DNA from: Hydractinia symbiolongicarpus
Lineage: Eukaryota > Cnidaria > Hydrozoa > Anthoathecata > Hydractiniidae
Assembly: GCF_029227915.1 (NCBI RefSeq)
Contig: NC_079884.1
Location: forward strand, 11,038,001-11,098,000
Length of the DNA stretch: 60,000 nt
Reading direction: 5' to 3'
Shown here: one piece after another, positions 35,505 through 44,792 of the stretch
Layout: each line of letters opens with the position of its first letter
Position numbering within the stretch: position 1 is the first letter of the stretch
Made by a program: the position numbers and the translations under genes
The notes under the pieces: model-generated
What the model was told of the DNA's origin: nothing
The model's database searches: none
Seen by the model: only the letters and a program-made list of their open reading frames with translations

Positions 35505-35965
35505 CTATGGACCATAAATCTTCTCATACTTGTTACTCATCCCATTGATTGGTGGACATAGGTCAGTTATAATACCATCTAAATCACCATATCTGATAGA
35601 AATGTAGTATCTTCATATTTTATTCCAATTAGAAATGATTGTATTTGGGTAAGAACCTTATTGTATGATGTGTATGCAAATTTATACATCTCAATCTTGT
35701 TAGTAATATTTGTTTTTGTCATATATCCCTGTATGATGACACCAACACCGCTCATAGTTCCCAATATGATGGCATTTGCAGTTATTGCTCCAGCAATCCC
35801 ACCAACACCATATTTGGAACCAATTTTAGTTTTTTAGTCCGTTTATATTTTCATTTGTAGCATATGTACAAGTTATGGTAATATTTATGCCAATTCAATA
35901 GTTTAACTATTTCAGCGTCTGAACAATCTTCTCCACTATATTCAAAGCATATGATTTGTTTCGTT
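35505..35965 (-). pseudogene. Glycine-rich two-helix membrane protein (element A), broken
   Basis: Function unknown. The C-terminal half has a Gly/Ala-rich hydrophobic pair (GVGGIAGAITANAIILGT, SGVGVIIQGYM) followed by a helix, KFAYTSYNKVLTQIQSFL. A short acidic N-terminal stretch (YSGEDCSDAEIVKLLNW) is in another frame, so there is a frameshift near 35835 plus in-frame stops. It resembles the minus-strand gene at 43456-44072 in element B (GLAITAGIGQAG, followed by a charged helix). A virion membrane or membrane-remodelling role is inference only. Confidence 0.5.
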
Positions 35966-35984
35966 ATATTATATATAAAATAAA

Positions 35985-36007
35985 TTATTCTAGTTATATA
36001 TTATAGA
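35985..36007 (+). promoter_or_regulatory. TATATATTATA motif before the 274 aa ORF
   Basis: gttatatattataga directly precedes ATG 36008. On its other side the region serves the divergent membrane-protein gene, giving a shared AT-rich bidirectional promoter of about 40 bp. Confidence 0.5.
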
Positions 36008-36832
36008 ATGGCAGAAGGTTTAGAACCATTACATAACGATGAATTTAATGAAAGTTGTAATGAAGTTGAAGATTGTGGTAATGATGATAAATTAGATTTT
36101 AGTAAATCATTTTACCTGATTAGTGAATTAAAAACTAAAACAGATAATATAGATAAAGGTGAACTGTCAGAAGAGCAAATTGCTGAAAGTGAAGAATTGA
36201 AAAAAGATTATAATGCATCAATGAAACTGCATAAACTGTATATACTGCATAAGCAATATAATAAAATAAGACAAAATCAAAAAGTGAAGTTTAAAGATGC
36301 ACAATCTGCTAAATATTTGTATGATAAAATTAAGTATAATAATACAAGTTTACCGTTTATTTATTATAATGGTAAAAATGTATTATTATTAACAGATGAA
36401 AACAAATTTAGAACGGCTATAGAATATGGTGAATTATTTGGCGATGGTTTCTTAAGAGAGATTGGTTTTAACCCAAAATCATCTAAATCAGGAAAAGAAG
36501 CATTATCAAAAGAGGCTAACAAACTACAGGGAGGTTTAAATAAGTTAATATCATACAATGATAATAAAGGTCATGGTAATAAAGGCTTTGATAGGGAAAT
36601 GGATGATATTAAAAAATCAGAAGAAACAACAAAAGGCGTAGATGATTTTACACACACTATAGACACATCCTTTGGTGCTGAAGAAACATCCTTTGGTTGT
36701 GATAAAAATACATCTCTACAAAATAAAGAACTAAAATCAAGAAATAGTGCATTTAAGAAACTCATTGATAGAATTAAAGCTCTATATGATAGAATAAAGG
36801 AAATCAAAAAAGGCAAAAGAAGGAGTACATAA
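36008..36832 (+). CDS. Intact 274 aa element A protein, unknown function
   Basis: A complete frame from ATG to stop. The N-terminus is acidic (residues 1-30), followed by charged helices (35-95), a compact mixed core (SLPFIYYNGKNVLLLTD, then GELFGDGFLREIGF at 141-154) and a basic coiled C-terminus ending KKGKRRST. No membrane segment. The core is echoed in element B at 46794-47228 (minus), where the family ends in a similar GFKKF. It lies 11 bases upstream of the 191 aa gene and is probably co-transcribed with it. Its intactness stands out because almost all its neighbours are broken. Virion or assembly protein is a guess from context. Confidence 0.75.
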   Translation: MAEGLEPLHNDEFNESCNEVEDCGNDDKLDFSKSFYLISELKTKTDNIDKGELSEEQIAESEELKKDYNASMKLHKLYILHKQYNKIRQNQKVKFKDAQSAKYLYDKIKYNNTSLPFIYYNGKNVLLLTDENKFRTAIEYGELFGDGFLREIGFNPKSSKSGKEALSKEANKLQGGLNKLISYNDNKGHGNKGFDREMDDIKKSEETTKGVDDFTHTIDTSFGAEETSFGCDKNTSLQNKELKSRNSAFKKLIDRIKALYDRIKEIKKGKRRST

Positions 36833-36843
36833 AGCTTAATGTA

Positions 36844-37419
36844 ATGGAAGACGTTGAGAGCTATACTGAGGAACAGAAACAGGTAGTTAAAGAAAGAATA
36901 GATAAAGAAAATGAAGATCTTAGAAAAAGTAGTGAGGATCTCAGTAAGTCAAAAGATGAATATTTAAATCAAATACAACAAATTAAACAGTCACTTTCAC
37001 ATTTTGTAGATAAGGAAACCGGTACGGTAAGTGAAAAAATTAAAAACCTCTTCCGTGAACAAGGAATAACAATATTATCAGTTCTAACAGCCTTTGGTAT
37101 GGCCATTGGTGTCCTCGTTGAAGCATTATTACCAGGTGGTGAATCAGCAGCAGCCGGTGGTGGAAGTGGTGATAAACTTAGTGGCAAAGGAGGTGCCAAA
37201 GAATGGATAAAGAACAAATTGAAAGCACTCGCTGGCCTGCTTGGTAAATTAGCAGGAAAAGCAGCAGCAGCACTACCGAGTAAAATAGGATCCGTGGTCG
37301 CATGGATACTAAATAGAGCAAAGGATGCCATTGGATGGCTATCGCAAAATGCATGGGCACTTATTACAGGTATAGGTGTGTTAATCTATACATACTTTAT
37401 GACAAGAAAAAGAGGATAA
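36844..37419 (+). CDS. Intact 191 aa coiled-coil/membrane protein of element A
   Basis: A complete frame. Residues 5-55 form a charged coiled coil. A hydrophobic segment (about 75-97, LSVLTAFGMAIGVLVEALLP) leads to a Gly/Ala-rich linker (GGESAAAGGGSG), amphipathic helices (KLAGKAAAALPSKIGSVV), and a C-terminal membrane anchor (168-186) followed by TRKRG. Element B has the same design at 45945-46770 (minus), including REQGITI / KEQGLTI before the first hydrophobic segment and a GGGGAAASAAGG linker. Unknown function; a virion membrane-associated protein is plausible. It has no TATA-like motif of its own. Confidence 0.75.
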   Translation: MEDVESYTEEQKQVVKERIDKENEDLRKSSEDLSKSKDEYLNQIQQIKQSLSHFVDKETGTVSEKIKNLFREQGITILSVLTAFGMAIGVLVEALLPGGESAAAGGGSGDKLSGKGGAKEWIKNKLKALAGLLGKLAGKAAAALPSKIGSVVAWILNRAKDAIGWLSQNAWALITGIGVLIYTYFMTRKRG

Positions 37420-37439
37420 TCTATCTAAAAAAGATACCA

Positions 37440-40286
37440 CTATATTGAAAACACAGTAGTTGTAGTTAAAATTACAGCTATTTTCTCCTCCGTATGAGAT
37501 ATTTCACCTGTTGGTACTTCTGATTTTGTATTATCAGTAGTCTTTCTCTTTGGGGTTGTAGGATCTGTCTTTTTTGGTGGTATAGGATCTGGTTTCTTTT
37601 TCTTTGGTGTATTCGGATCTCTTTTCTTTTCCTTTGGTATAGGTTTTAGATCCGGTTTCTTTTCTGTATTAACTTTAAGATTAGTACCCAAGCCAAAGTC
37701 TGATTTTGATACTAGGATTTCATTATTATAGTTATTCACTTTCCCAATTCTAAGGTTCATATCAGTGGCGGATTTAGGGTATGTCAAGCTAGTCGGGTGT
37801 ACGTTATGCGTCCTCTGTGTATTATGTAGTTGTTGAAAATTATATTTAAAAAACTTGTAAGATAATTGTAACAATTTACGTTGATAATGTCTTGTAGTAA
37901 CAAGACGAAATATCCGCTAAAATAAAATAAAAACAATGTCATCATCAATCAAACTTCTCGTACATACTTTTTTTGTAAAGTCATATGCCCGAATTAATAT
38001 ATTTAAAAATTAAATAATAATAAAATTGTTTGGATTGTTTGTGCAGTGAAGAAGCTTGTATTTGCAATGTGTCTCTTTCAACAATTACAAATTGTGATTA
38101 TTTTCACTAACGCAACTTGCAAGAGAATAAAATGTTACGGTATATAGATATATAAAGAAAATGAATTCTCTAATGGAATTAAAGCTCGTTTTTTACATAA
38201 TGATATATTCTGAATATAAATCAACTTAATGGCTCCGTAAGGGAGTCATCGACGTAACAGAATATATATATTCAAATTCAGGACAACAGGGCAAATTCTT
38301 ATAAAAATAATAAACAATATATTTACTTTTGAAGATTTGTTATCAAGGTCAAAAAACAGCAAAGAGATAAGAACTTGACAAAAATTGTACAGCTACCCCC
38401 TGATAAATTTATTGCGACTGACTTGTGAAGAGGTTTCCATGCTGAATTGAATATGAAACTTTAAAGCCGTAGCTAGCATGTGTGGTGTTCGTTCAAAGTT
38501 TTCTTGTCAGCTGGAGAAAGAAAACGCATGATGTTTTTTTATTAAAACTTTACTCATAGTTAAGTTGGATAAAGAAAGTTGTTGTGCCGGGCACTGCGAA
38601 TTTGCGAATTAAAAGCAGATGGGAAGTGAAATAAGCTGCTCTTTTTAAATCGACGATGTTAGCTTAAAAGAATGGTTTACTTTAAAAGACCTCGAAAAAT
38701 ACTATTTTCTGGTGAATTTTGTTTATCGATGGATGGTGTTTAGGTAGAAGTAGATTTTGTAATGTTTCTAATGTGTTTTTAGCTAGTTAGAATGCAGATA
38801 AAATCTGCAGAAAAACTTTCGCACTATTTTTGAACTAGTAAGATAAAAAATCACTTAGTTATAAAAATTTTGTTAGTTATAACGGAAAATGGCTTATTCA
38901 CTTAAAAAATGTAATTTATATTTAATAAAATGTAATTTTATTGGGTTTCGTAAAACGGTACTCTTATTCAGCTGGTCACCAAAATTCTATTGAAATATGC
39001 TCTCCAGCGTAGAGTAAGGCATGCAGATACAAAAATTTGTAGTTCCTAAAAATGGCTCCTGGATAGAGGGCTAAAATACCCAAGATTTTTTTCAAAGCGT
39101 GCAGAAATTTTGACCTTAACACGGTGTGCAAACCGGCCACTTTACAAAACATGTCATTTTAATTAAACCGGCTTGAGTATAAAACTGGTTAATATATAGA
39201 CCTGTCCGTCTTGGTTTTCCTCATATTGGCTTTAAAATATTTTTAGAATAGGGTTTTATGCGCTAAGTAAAAAACGCCCTTAAACGCCTTGCGTTCTTTA
39301 ACGCCCATTTCTTAGTGACTTTGTTAAAAAATGGTTTAAATTCCTGTATCCGCCCCTGCATATCACTTGGAACATATACACATTTTCACCAACAACGTAA
39401 TCAACTTTACTTCTAGCAAATTGTAATGTATCCTGGAATTTTTTAATGTCTTCTGCTATATTCACATGTCTATTAATAATGGCTTCAAAGTTGTTTAGAA
39501 ACACTTGCTGGCAATCTAATGCTGTACCTGTATTACCTAAAATGCTTGATCTTGTAGACGTTTGGGATGTTGGTATGAATAGGCTCTAACGGATTCACTA
39601 GGCTTCTGTGGCGTACAGAAACTTGAATTTGTTTTGTTGTTGTTTTTTGTTCCTTTTTGTTAACTCCCTCGAATGTTCTATAATCTATCTAGCAAAACTG
39701 TTGGTATCATAATATGAATCGCCAGGTGTGTTGTTATATTCTGGTCTCTTACTTTGGTATGAACTCATATAGTTTTTATTTCTCCATGTATTATAATTGC
39801 TGGCAACACCATATTCTCTACATAATTGCAGATATTTATCTCTAGTGAATACGTTATTACTAACAGAAAACCCTTGTTGATATGGTAGATAGGCTTCCAG
39901 TATTTTGAATATCCGTCTAATGTGATAATAAACATGGAATCTGTATATGCTTTTAGCCAAAGGATGATCTGAATTTAAATGCTCGGGTGATATTCCACAT
40001 ACACTTGTTGATAGAAATACTGCGAAATTTAATTGGGTCTGCCATAGTTTGAATGGGTTGGTTTTCCAGTTGTTAAATCTTGGATCTCCTGCCCTAACTG
40101 CTCCTACCTCATAGTTGGTAAATATATTTGGAAACTTACTTTGGAAACTCTCAATATCACCTACATTCTCTGCAACCACTATATTCTGTATGTATAGGTC
40201 CTTTGCTTTGATTTGTTGTAGGTATTTTCCACCGTTTGGTCATGAAACCCGGATATTTTAGGATTGTATTGAAAAATTCTATTCAT
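37440..40286 (-). pseudogene. Conserved virion-type gene of element A, interrupted by a hAT-like insertion
   Basis: A structural-gene candidate (penton, fibre or other minor virion protein; unproven). It starts at ATG 40286 with MNRIFQYNP, like the element B copy at 44762 (MNIYQYNP). A conserved block follows: GDPRFNNWKTNPFKLWQTQL, then HVYYHIRRIF. A helical region lies at 39.3-39.5 kb (FEAIINRHVNIAEDIKKFQ). The C-terminal part is at 37440-37757, beginning MNLRIGK and continuing with a Pro/Lys-rich tail (PDPIPPKKTDP). The two parts are separated by the 1.6 kb insertion at 37763-39358. There are further frameshifts near 40.22 and 39.6 kb. The tail ends 20 bp from the convergent 191 aa gene. 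Confidence 0.65.
37763..39358. mobile_element. Non-autonomous hAT-like DNA transposon inside the viral gene
   Basis: Ends are imperfect terminal inverted repeats: cagtggcggatttaggg on the left, and the right end read inverted as caggggcggatacagg. The 5 bp catat is present on both sides (37758-37762 and 39359-39363) as a target duplication. Removing the insert and one catat brings together the two halves of a gene that is continuous in element B. The interior has no transposase frame. The TIR family looks hAT-like; the 5 bp duplication is shorter than the classical 8 bp. Confidence 0.85.
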
Positions 40287-40306
40287 TATATTATATAACT
40301 TAGAAA
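40287..40306. promoter_or_regulatory. 20 bp bidirectional TATA-type spacer
   Basis: tatattatataacttagaaa separates the start codons of two divergent genes (40286 minus, 40307 plus). Read to the left it gives ttatataatata before the ATG, and to the right tatattatataa before the ATG. Confidence 0.5.
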
Positions 40307-40671
40307 ATGTATATTGTAATAGATGACATTTCAAAAGGTATCGATTTGCAAAAACCTATCGACAATAAAAAGAATAGTAAAAGAATTGGTTTAGTTAGAG
40401 CACGTTTGGTTTACACGTTTTACAACATTAAAGAAGACGAGAAAATGTATCTAAAAAATGATACACACATTATTGTTAAAAAGGGGCTTTATACATGTCA
40501 GCAGTAATATAAATTATAGTACATTAACTGGAAAATCTATAATTGGAAATGGAATAAAAAAGTTTGATTTCTATCTTCACAACATATTAGGAGTAAATAA
40601 TGATAATTGCGTTGATCTTCTGCTATCTAAAAAGTCATTTACTTTCTCTACTGATGCTCTCTCTAGATTAT
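40307..40671 (+). pseudogene. Short element A ORF, frameshifted
   Basis: Unknown function. It starts MYIVIDDISKGIDL, with a core RIGLVRARLVYTFYNI and IIVKKGLYTC, then shifts frame near 40480 and ends at a stop near 40671. Element B has a counterpart at 44358-44792 (minus), which also lies divergently beside the MN..QYNP gene and reads RIALKSISI and ILSGLYRI in the same order. No known domain was recognised. Confidence 0.5.
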
Positions 40672-40740
40672 GACAGAAATATTATAAACAGTAATTTACC
40701 TACATCGGTTGTTCTTCATATTGTGTAACTTTTTCTATTG

Positions 40741-40752
40741 TATAAATATATA
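40741..40752 (+). promoter_or_regulatory. TATAAATATATA motif directly before the capsid ATG
   Basis: The 12 bases before ATG 40753 are tataaatatata, forming TATATAATG with the start codon. Confidence 0.55.
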
Positions 40753-42025
40753 ATGACAACCACAGGAGAAAAACTAAATCCTAATAGATCACTTAGAAAT
40801 GCTTTTGGAATTAAAGAGAATAGAGATCTCACCGTCACTAATAATCCAACTACTATTGTAGTAAATGAGATGTTAAATGCACGGTTACCAAATTTGACGG
40901 ATACTGATGTCATAGTCCCAGGAACAACCAAGTTGACATTTGATATTACTCTTAATTCAACCGATGATGTGAACCGAACATCGGTTAAAAATTTTGGAAG
41001 GGCTATTATTAAGAAAAAAGTTATAAAAATCGAGGGTAATGAAATACTTAGTATTGATGATAGTGACACACTTGACACATATTATGATTTATGGATGGAA
41101 TACGCTGAAAGACGAAATGCTATATTTCAAGGTAGTGTTACCAAAGGAAATGGACAAACTGGAAATGCTATTAAATATCGAATTGGTGCAGGAGACGAAG
41201 CAGCAAATGCTGGAGATGAAGCAATATCTACAGCGTTTGGTAATAAGTTTTGTATTCCACTAGACTTTGAAAGGCTGGAAAGTTCTATGCCCTTCTATCA
41301 CTCTGGACTAGCAGGTAGGCTTTCATATGAACTAAAGTTTAATGAATACAATAAAGTGATTAAAAGTGACAAGACGGACGCTGCATACACAATTAGCAAC
41401 ATCTCATTGGAGTTTGATGTAATTTCTAATTCAAGATTGGCATCTGAAAATGAAATGAAAAATGAATATATGAGGACAAGTATTTTGTACGATCGAATTT
41501 TAAGACACAGACATGTTGTTCTAAAAGATGGTGAAACAGTATAGAATATGAATCTCTACACACCAGCAAAGAGTCTAAAAGGTATTTTAATGCTGTTTAC
41601 AAAAGAGACTGATTGGGCAAGAGGCACTGAAAAATTCTACAACTCTAAAATTACTAATGCTGAGGTAGCTGTTGAAGGAAAATCTAATCAATTATACGCA
41701 CAGGGGATCAAAAGCTATCACCAATGGGATGAAATCAAGAAACACTTTGGTGCTGGTAAATTGAAACAACATAGCTTAGCACAACATGAGTTAAATGTAT
41801 TTGATATGAGAATAGTAGATTATTATACAAAATAATTTGGATTGTGGTTGGATTTCAGTTCATCTGATGATAACACGCTACATGGAACAGGTAGATGTAT
41901 TGAAAATGCTTCAGAAGGTATTACTCTTGCTATTACAAAGACGGCTGGAGCTGGTGGTAATCTGCAGTGTTATATCTATCTATTTATGGATGCACAAATT
42001 AACATTTTGTTAATATTATGCAGTA
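40753..42025 (+). pseudogene. Major capsid protein (double jelly-roll type), two in-frame stops
   Basis: The main shell protein of the virus-like particle. ATG 40753 begins MTTTGEKLNPN. Capsid-like features: a VIVPGTTKLTFDI strand, FGRAIIKKKVIKIEGNEIL, DTYYDLWMEYAERRNA, and IPLDFERLESSMPFY, which resembles the (I/L)PL-x-F loop of large-DNA-virus and Polinton capsids. The frame is continuous for about 420 codons apart from TAG at 41542 and TAA at 41833. The second segment (TPAKSLKGILMLF) and third (GLWLDFSSSDDNTLHG) align in order with the element B copy. The packaging ATPase follows. A double-jelly-roll capsid is inferred from these blocks and the gene order. Confidence 0.7.
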
Positions 42026-42033
42026 AATATATA

Positions 42034-42645
42034 ATGAACTTTCCAAAATTTCCTCATAGTGCAATGTTTGTTGGTGCAACCACATGTGGTAAAACCAAAA
42101 ACTTATTAAAACTACTTGAAACTAAATATAAGCACCATTTTGAATACATTATTATTCTATGTCCAACAGTTTTAAATAATAAGACGTACCTATCAAGAAA
42201 GTGGTAACTCGATGATGAAAGTGTATTTATTGTTTATGATGTAGAATGTAAATTAAATAAAATGGATTAGACTATTTACCAATAATTTTAAGGGCCACGA
42301 AACACTATTTGTAATTGATGATTGTTCTGATGAAGGTGAAATAAATAAAAAAGTGATGTATTATCAGAACTTGCATTCTCTGGTAGACATAGAAATCACT
42401 CCCTATGGGTTATTAACACAAAAGTATAATTCGGTTTCAAAAGACCTTAGAAAACAAGTTAAATGGCTTTGCTTGTTCTTCACCAAAGATAGAGATAGTT
42501 TTGAAGATTTTTAAAGGGAGAATGATGTTGTGCCAGATAAGAATGAACGAGATAGATTGGAAACACTCCTGCAACTCTGCCATATTCTAAACTTATACTG
42601 AAGTGTTACCAGCCAACTAGTTATTATTTGTTAAAATGCTGCTAA
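42034..42645 (+). pseudogene. Viral DNA-packaging ATPase (FtsK/HerA-type), broken
   Basis: Pumps the genome into capsids in related viruses. It starts at ATG 42034 right after the capsid gene, with aaatatata before the ATG. The Walker A motif is MFVGATTCGKTKNLL. The Walker B motif is LFVIDDCSDE near 42300-42330. Then come SGRHRNHSLWV, a sensor-like region (KYNSVSKDLRKQVKW) and CLFFTKDRDSFEDF. Damage: a stop at 42205, further stops near 42270, and frameshifts in the Walker B region and near 42.42 kb. The C-terminus is readable to about 42640. Confidence 0.75.
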
Positions 42646-42958
42646 AATTTGTTGAATTTGAATAAAATTTGTCGCCTCAGCTGTCAAAATAGCTTTAAAA
42701 GTATGGTATTCATGACCTTTTTGACCGGCATTGGTCTCTCTTTGCCACTTATAGCCTTGGCATGCGTACAAGAATCTGAGAGGAAGAAGTATAATAAACA
42801 GAGAATTGTGGGAGTGTCTTGATGACTTGGAGGACGATCGTCCTTGTAGCTGTGATAAATAAAATGAAACAATGTAATGACTGTGAATACGACAGGTGCA
42901 CCTGTGGTCGGAGGTTTGTTGTAAGGAATAAGATACTTTGCTGATACTGCTATCTCGA

Positions 42959-42972
42959 ATATATAACATATA
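42959..42972 (+). promoter_or_regulatory. TATATAACATATA motif before ATG 42973
   Basis: Same TATA-then-ATG arrangement as in element A, in the less AT-rich element B. Confidence 0.4.
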
Positions 42973-43384
42973 ATGGGGGAGACTTCGTTTTTACAATGAG
43001 ATGCAAATCTCTGACGTTGTTCAATGAAGAAGATGCTGAAATTTGAGAACAAACTTGTCAATCCAAAACCATTCTACTCATTAATGATATCAATTTAGAA
43101 AATCTAACACTGTCAGATCCCATGCCCGCCAACGGGGGAAAGAACCAGAGATACATTATAGGATACCATAAACGGGATCTCGTGGTTGCCTTGAGGGTGA
43201 AAACACCAAAAATCTTGTCCACGCATGGGTTGACCCGGTATAACGCCGGTCGTTAATAATGATAATAATAAGGTCGAAGAGTTGATCTCCGAGCATTTGA
43301 CAACGGATAAGGTAAAAACCACTACCCTCAGGTACACATCACAGAATGTCGGTATAAAGACTTTAAAAAGAAATGGCTGCTAAG
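42973..43384 (+). pseudogene. Unrecognised element B gene, broken
   Basis: ATG 42973 (MGETSFLQ) follows the TATA-type motif, but frames change several times. The best segment, 43090-43245, reads NGGKNQRYIIGYHKRD and LRVKTPKILSTHG; a further segment (43272-43384) reads KVEELISEHLTTDKV and RYTSQNVGIK. A DNA-binding replication protein is possible in a Polinton, but I cannot support a function. Confidence 0.35.
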
Positions 43385-43455
43385 TGAGGATTAAAAACCA
43401 TATATTTTATAAGCCCTGTATGGCCTATAAAATATAAACAAATTAAGGCCTATAT

Positions 43456-44072
43456 TCAGATGGGGACTCTACATAGTGCTTGCATATTGTACAGATTGTA
43501 GTTTTTTCTTAAATTTTGTCCTTCCCTTCCTCTCTGCCCTTGACTTACGATCCTGTTAAAGCGCTGCCGCATTTGCTCCTTCAACAACATGTACCTTTCT
43601 TTTTCACGGCTAATTAGGCTATATTTATGGCCGCTGATAACGCCGTTTTTCATTGCCTTGCTTATTAGGTCAACGATGGAGTTTAATTTGTCCTCCTCAA
43701 GTAGCCTTATCCCCTCATGTTTTTTGGATTTGATACGTAGAAGTTTTGAAGCGTTCCGAAGACCGGCTTGTCCTATGCCAGCGGTAATCGCGAGTCCCCC
43801 ATAGCACAAGCCAAGGGTACCCCCATGCCTGAGGCCTTAGCTCCTATCCCAAGCCCTGACGTAATAACACTCACGCCAAGCAATCCATGGTCGCACATCC
43901 TCACCCACATATTGTGCATCTTGAATTTTTTCGCCAATCTATTCCGGTCCTTTATTTCATCCCGGAGATATTGTTCTATTTCCTCTTTCTTTTTAAGCCT
44001 AAAAACCTGCCCCTCATTCTGATCAGAGCCTTGCGCGGGTGCACTGGGAAAACTCTGATATAGTTTGCTCAT
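43456..44072 (-). pseudogene. Glycine-rich membrane protein (element B), one frameshift
   Basis: ATG 44072 begins MSKLYQSFPSAPAQG. A charged helix (KKKEEIEQYLRDEIKDR) is followed by a Gly/Ala-rich hydrophobic pair (GLLGVSVITSGLGIGAKASG, then GLAITAGIGQAG), then a long charged helical tail ending near 43456. The frame changes once near 43790, in a run of five G. It is the counterpart of the broken gene at 35505-35965. Function unknown. Confidence 0.55.
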
Positions 44073-44082
44073 ATATTATTCT
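44073..44082. promoter_or_regulatory. 10 bp divergent start-to-start spacer
   Basis: atattattct separates the ATG at 44072 (minus) from the ATG at 44083 (plus). Both starts face AT-rich words, a minimal shared promoter. Confidence 0.4.
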
Positions 44083-44325
44083 ATGAGAATGCACATCGTA
44101 AGGCCGGTGAACGTCACATTTTTTTCATGGTTGAAGACGTCTGTTAAAAGGAACTCCAAGCCGTCCGTGGAGCCTTTTAGTGAAAGGTACGTTGGGGTAT
44201 CAAAAGTTCAGGTCAGCATATCCCCCAGGCGTTCAATTCTTTGGTGGAAAGCAAGGCTAGAATTTTGGACTTTCTGCCATCAAGGAGGCAATCGTCTTCA
44301 TCAAGCTGGGGACAAACGAGTCTTA
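44083..44325 (+). pseudogene. Unrecognised small element B gene, frameshifted
   Basis: Starts MRMHIVRPVNVTFFSW and changes frame near 44210. The second segment reads QHIPQAFNSLVESKARILDF and ends in a Ser-rich tail before a stop near 44325. No counterpart was seen in element A. Confidence 0.35.
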
Positions 44326-44357
44326 ATCTTTGATAAATATCGGTCATATAGTACCCA

Positions 44358-44792
44358 TCATAGTCGCCCTATATAATATTTTTTTGCGGGGTCGTAGGGC
44401 AACCCTAGCAGCTCTTGTAATTGCCTATTCATCACCACCGAGTATCCATCATTAAAATGGAGTTTGCAGTAGCCACTTTTAAGTACGAAAAGTTTAATCT
44501 TATCCTCTGCCTTACTGTTCACAATAATCGCAATACCTTCTATCCTGTATAAACCGCTAAGGATCTCGATTCGAGTCACCCTCTGGTCGGGCCCCACTTT
44601 ACGTATGGTAAACTCTGTATTGCTATACAAATTCAGCCATCCAGGTCGAATACTGATGGATTTTAGGGCTATACGGGTATCTTGCCCCAGGTAGTCCTCA
44701 AAGATGGTAGGTTTCTCGATATCCGTGATGTACAGTTGTTTTATCTTTGTTTTAAGAAGGGATGAATATATACCAATACAACCCCGAGGCAA
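44358..44792 (-). CDS. Short element B ORF, 144 codons open, no ATG
   Basis: Counterpart of the element A ORF at 40307. The open segment contains LYITDIEKPTIF, RIALKSISIRPGWLNLYS, IEILSGLYRIEGI and HFNDGYSVVMNRQLQELL. The frame is unbroken, but there is no ATG at its start: where element A has M in MYIVIDD, this copy has CTG. It therefore either uses a non-ATG start or has lost its start codon. It overlaps the divergent QYNP gene. Confidence 0.45.
   Translation of the reverse strand: MPRGCIGIYSSLLKTKIKQLYITDIEKPTIFEDYLGQDTRIALKSISIRPGWLNLYSNTEFTIRKVGPDQRVTRIEILSGLYRIEGIAIIVNSKAEDKIKLFVLKSGYCKLHFNDGYSVVMNRQLQELLGLPYDPAKKYYIGRL

Larger units (their letters stand above)
33900..42650. mobile_element. 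Polinton/Maverick-like viral element A (degenerate)
   Basis: An endogenous DNA-virus-like element. Its gene set is a VLTF3-like protein, a DDE integrase of retroviral type, a membrane protein, two intact ORFs, a minor virion-type gene, a short ORF, a double-jelly-roll-type major capsid protein and a FtsK/HerA-type packaging ATPase. It is very AT-rich with lysine/asparagine-rich proteins. Genes are compact and divergently packed with 10-50 bp spacers. No DNA polymerase was found in it. The ends are approximate: no terminal inverted repeat or target duplication was recognised. Most frames carry stops or frameshifts. Confidence 0.8.

Noticed and set aside
36969-37331. Minus-strand open frame opposite the 191 aa gene
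   Set aside because: Shadow of the Gly/Ala-rich coding strand; the plus-strand protein has a counterpart in element B.
40753-42025. Stop-codon reassignment (TAG/TAA read through) in the capsid and VLTF3-like genes
   Set aside because: The same element also has TGA stops and several frameshifts, and host genes use TAG as a normal stop (POMT1). Decay is simpler.
42631-43061. Minus-strand open frames at the A/B junction
   Set aside because: They are antisense to the end of the ATPase and the start of the 42973 gene, and have no family features.
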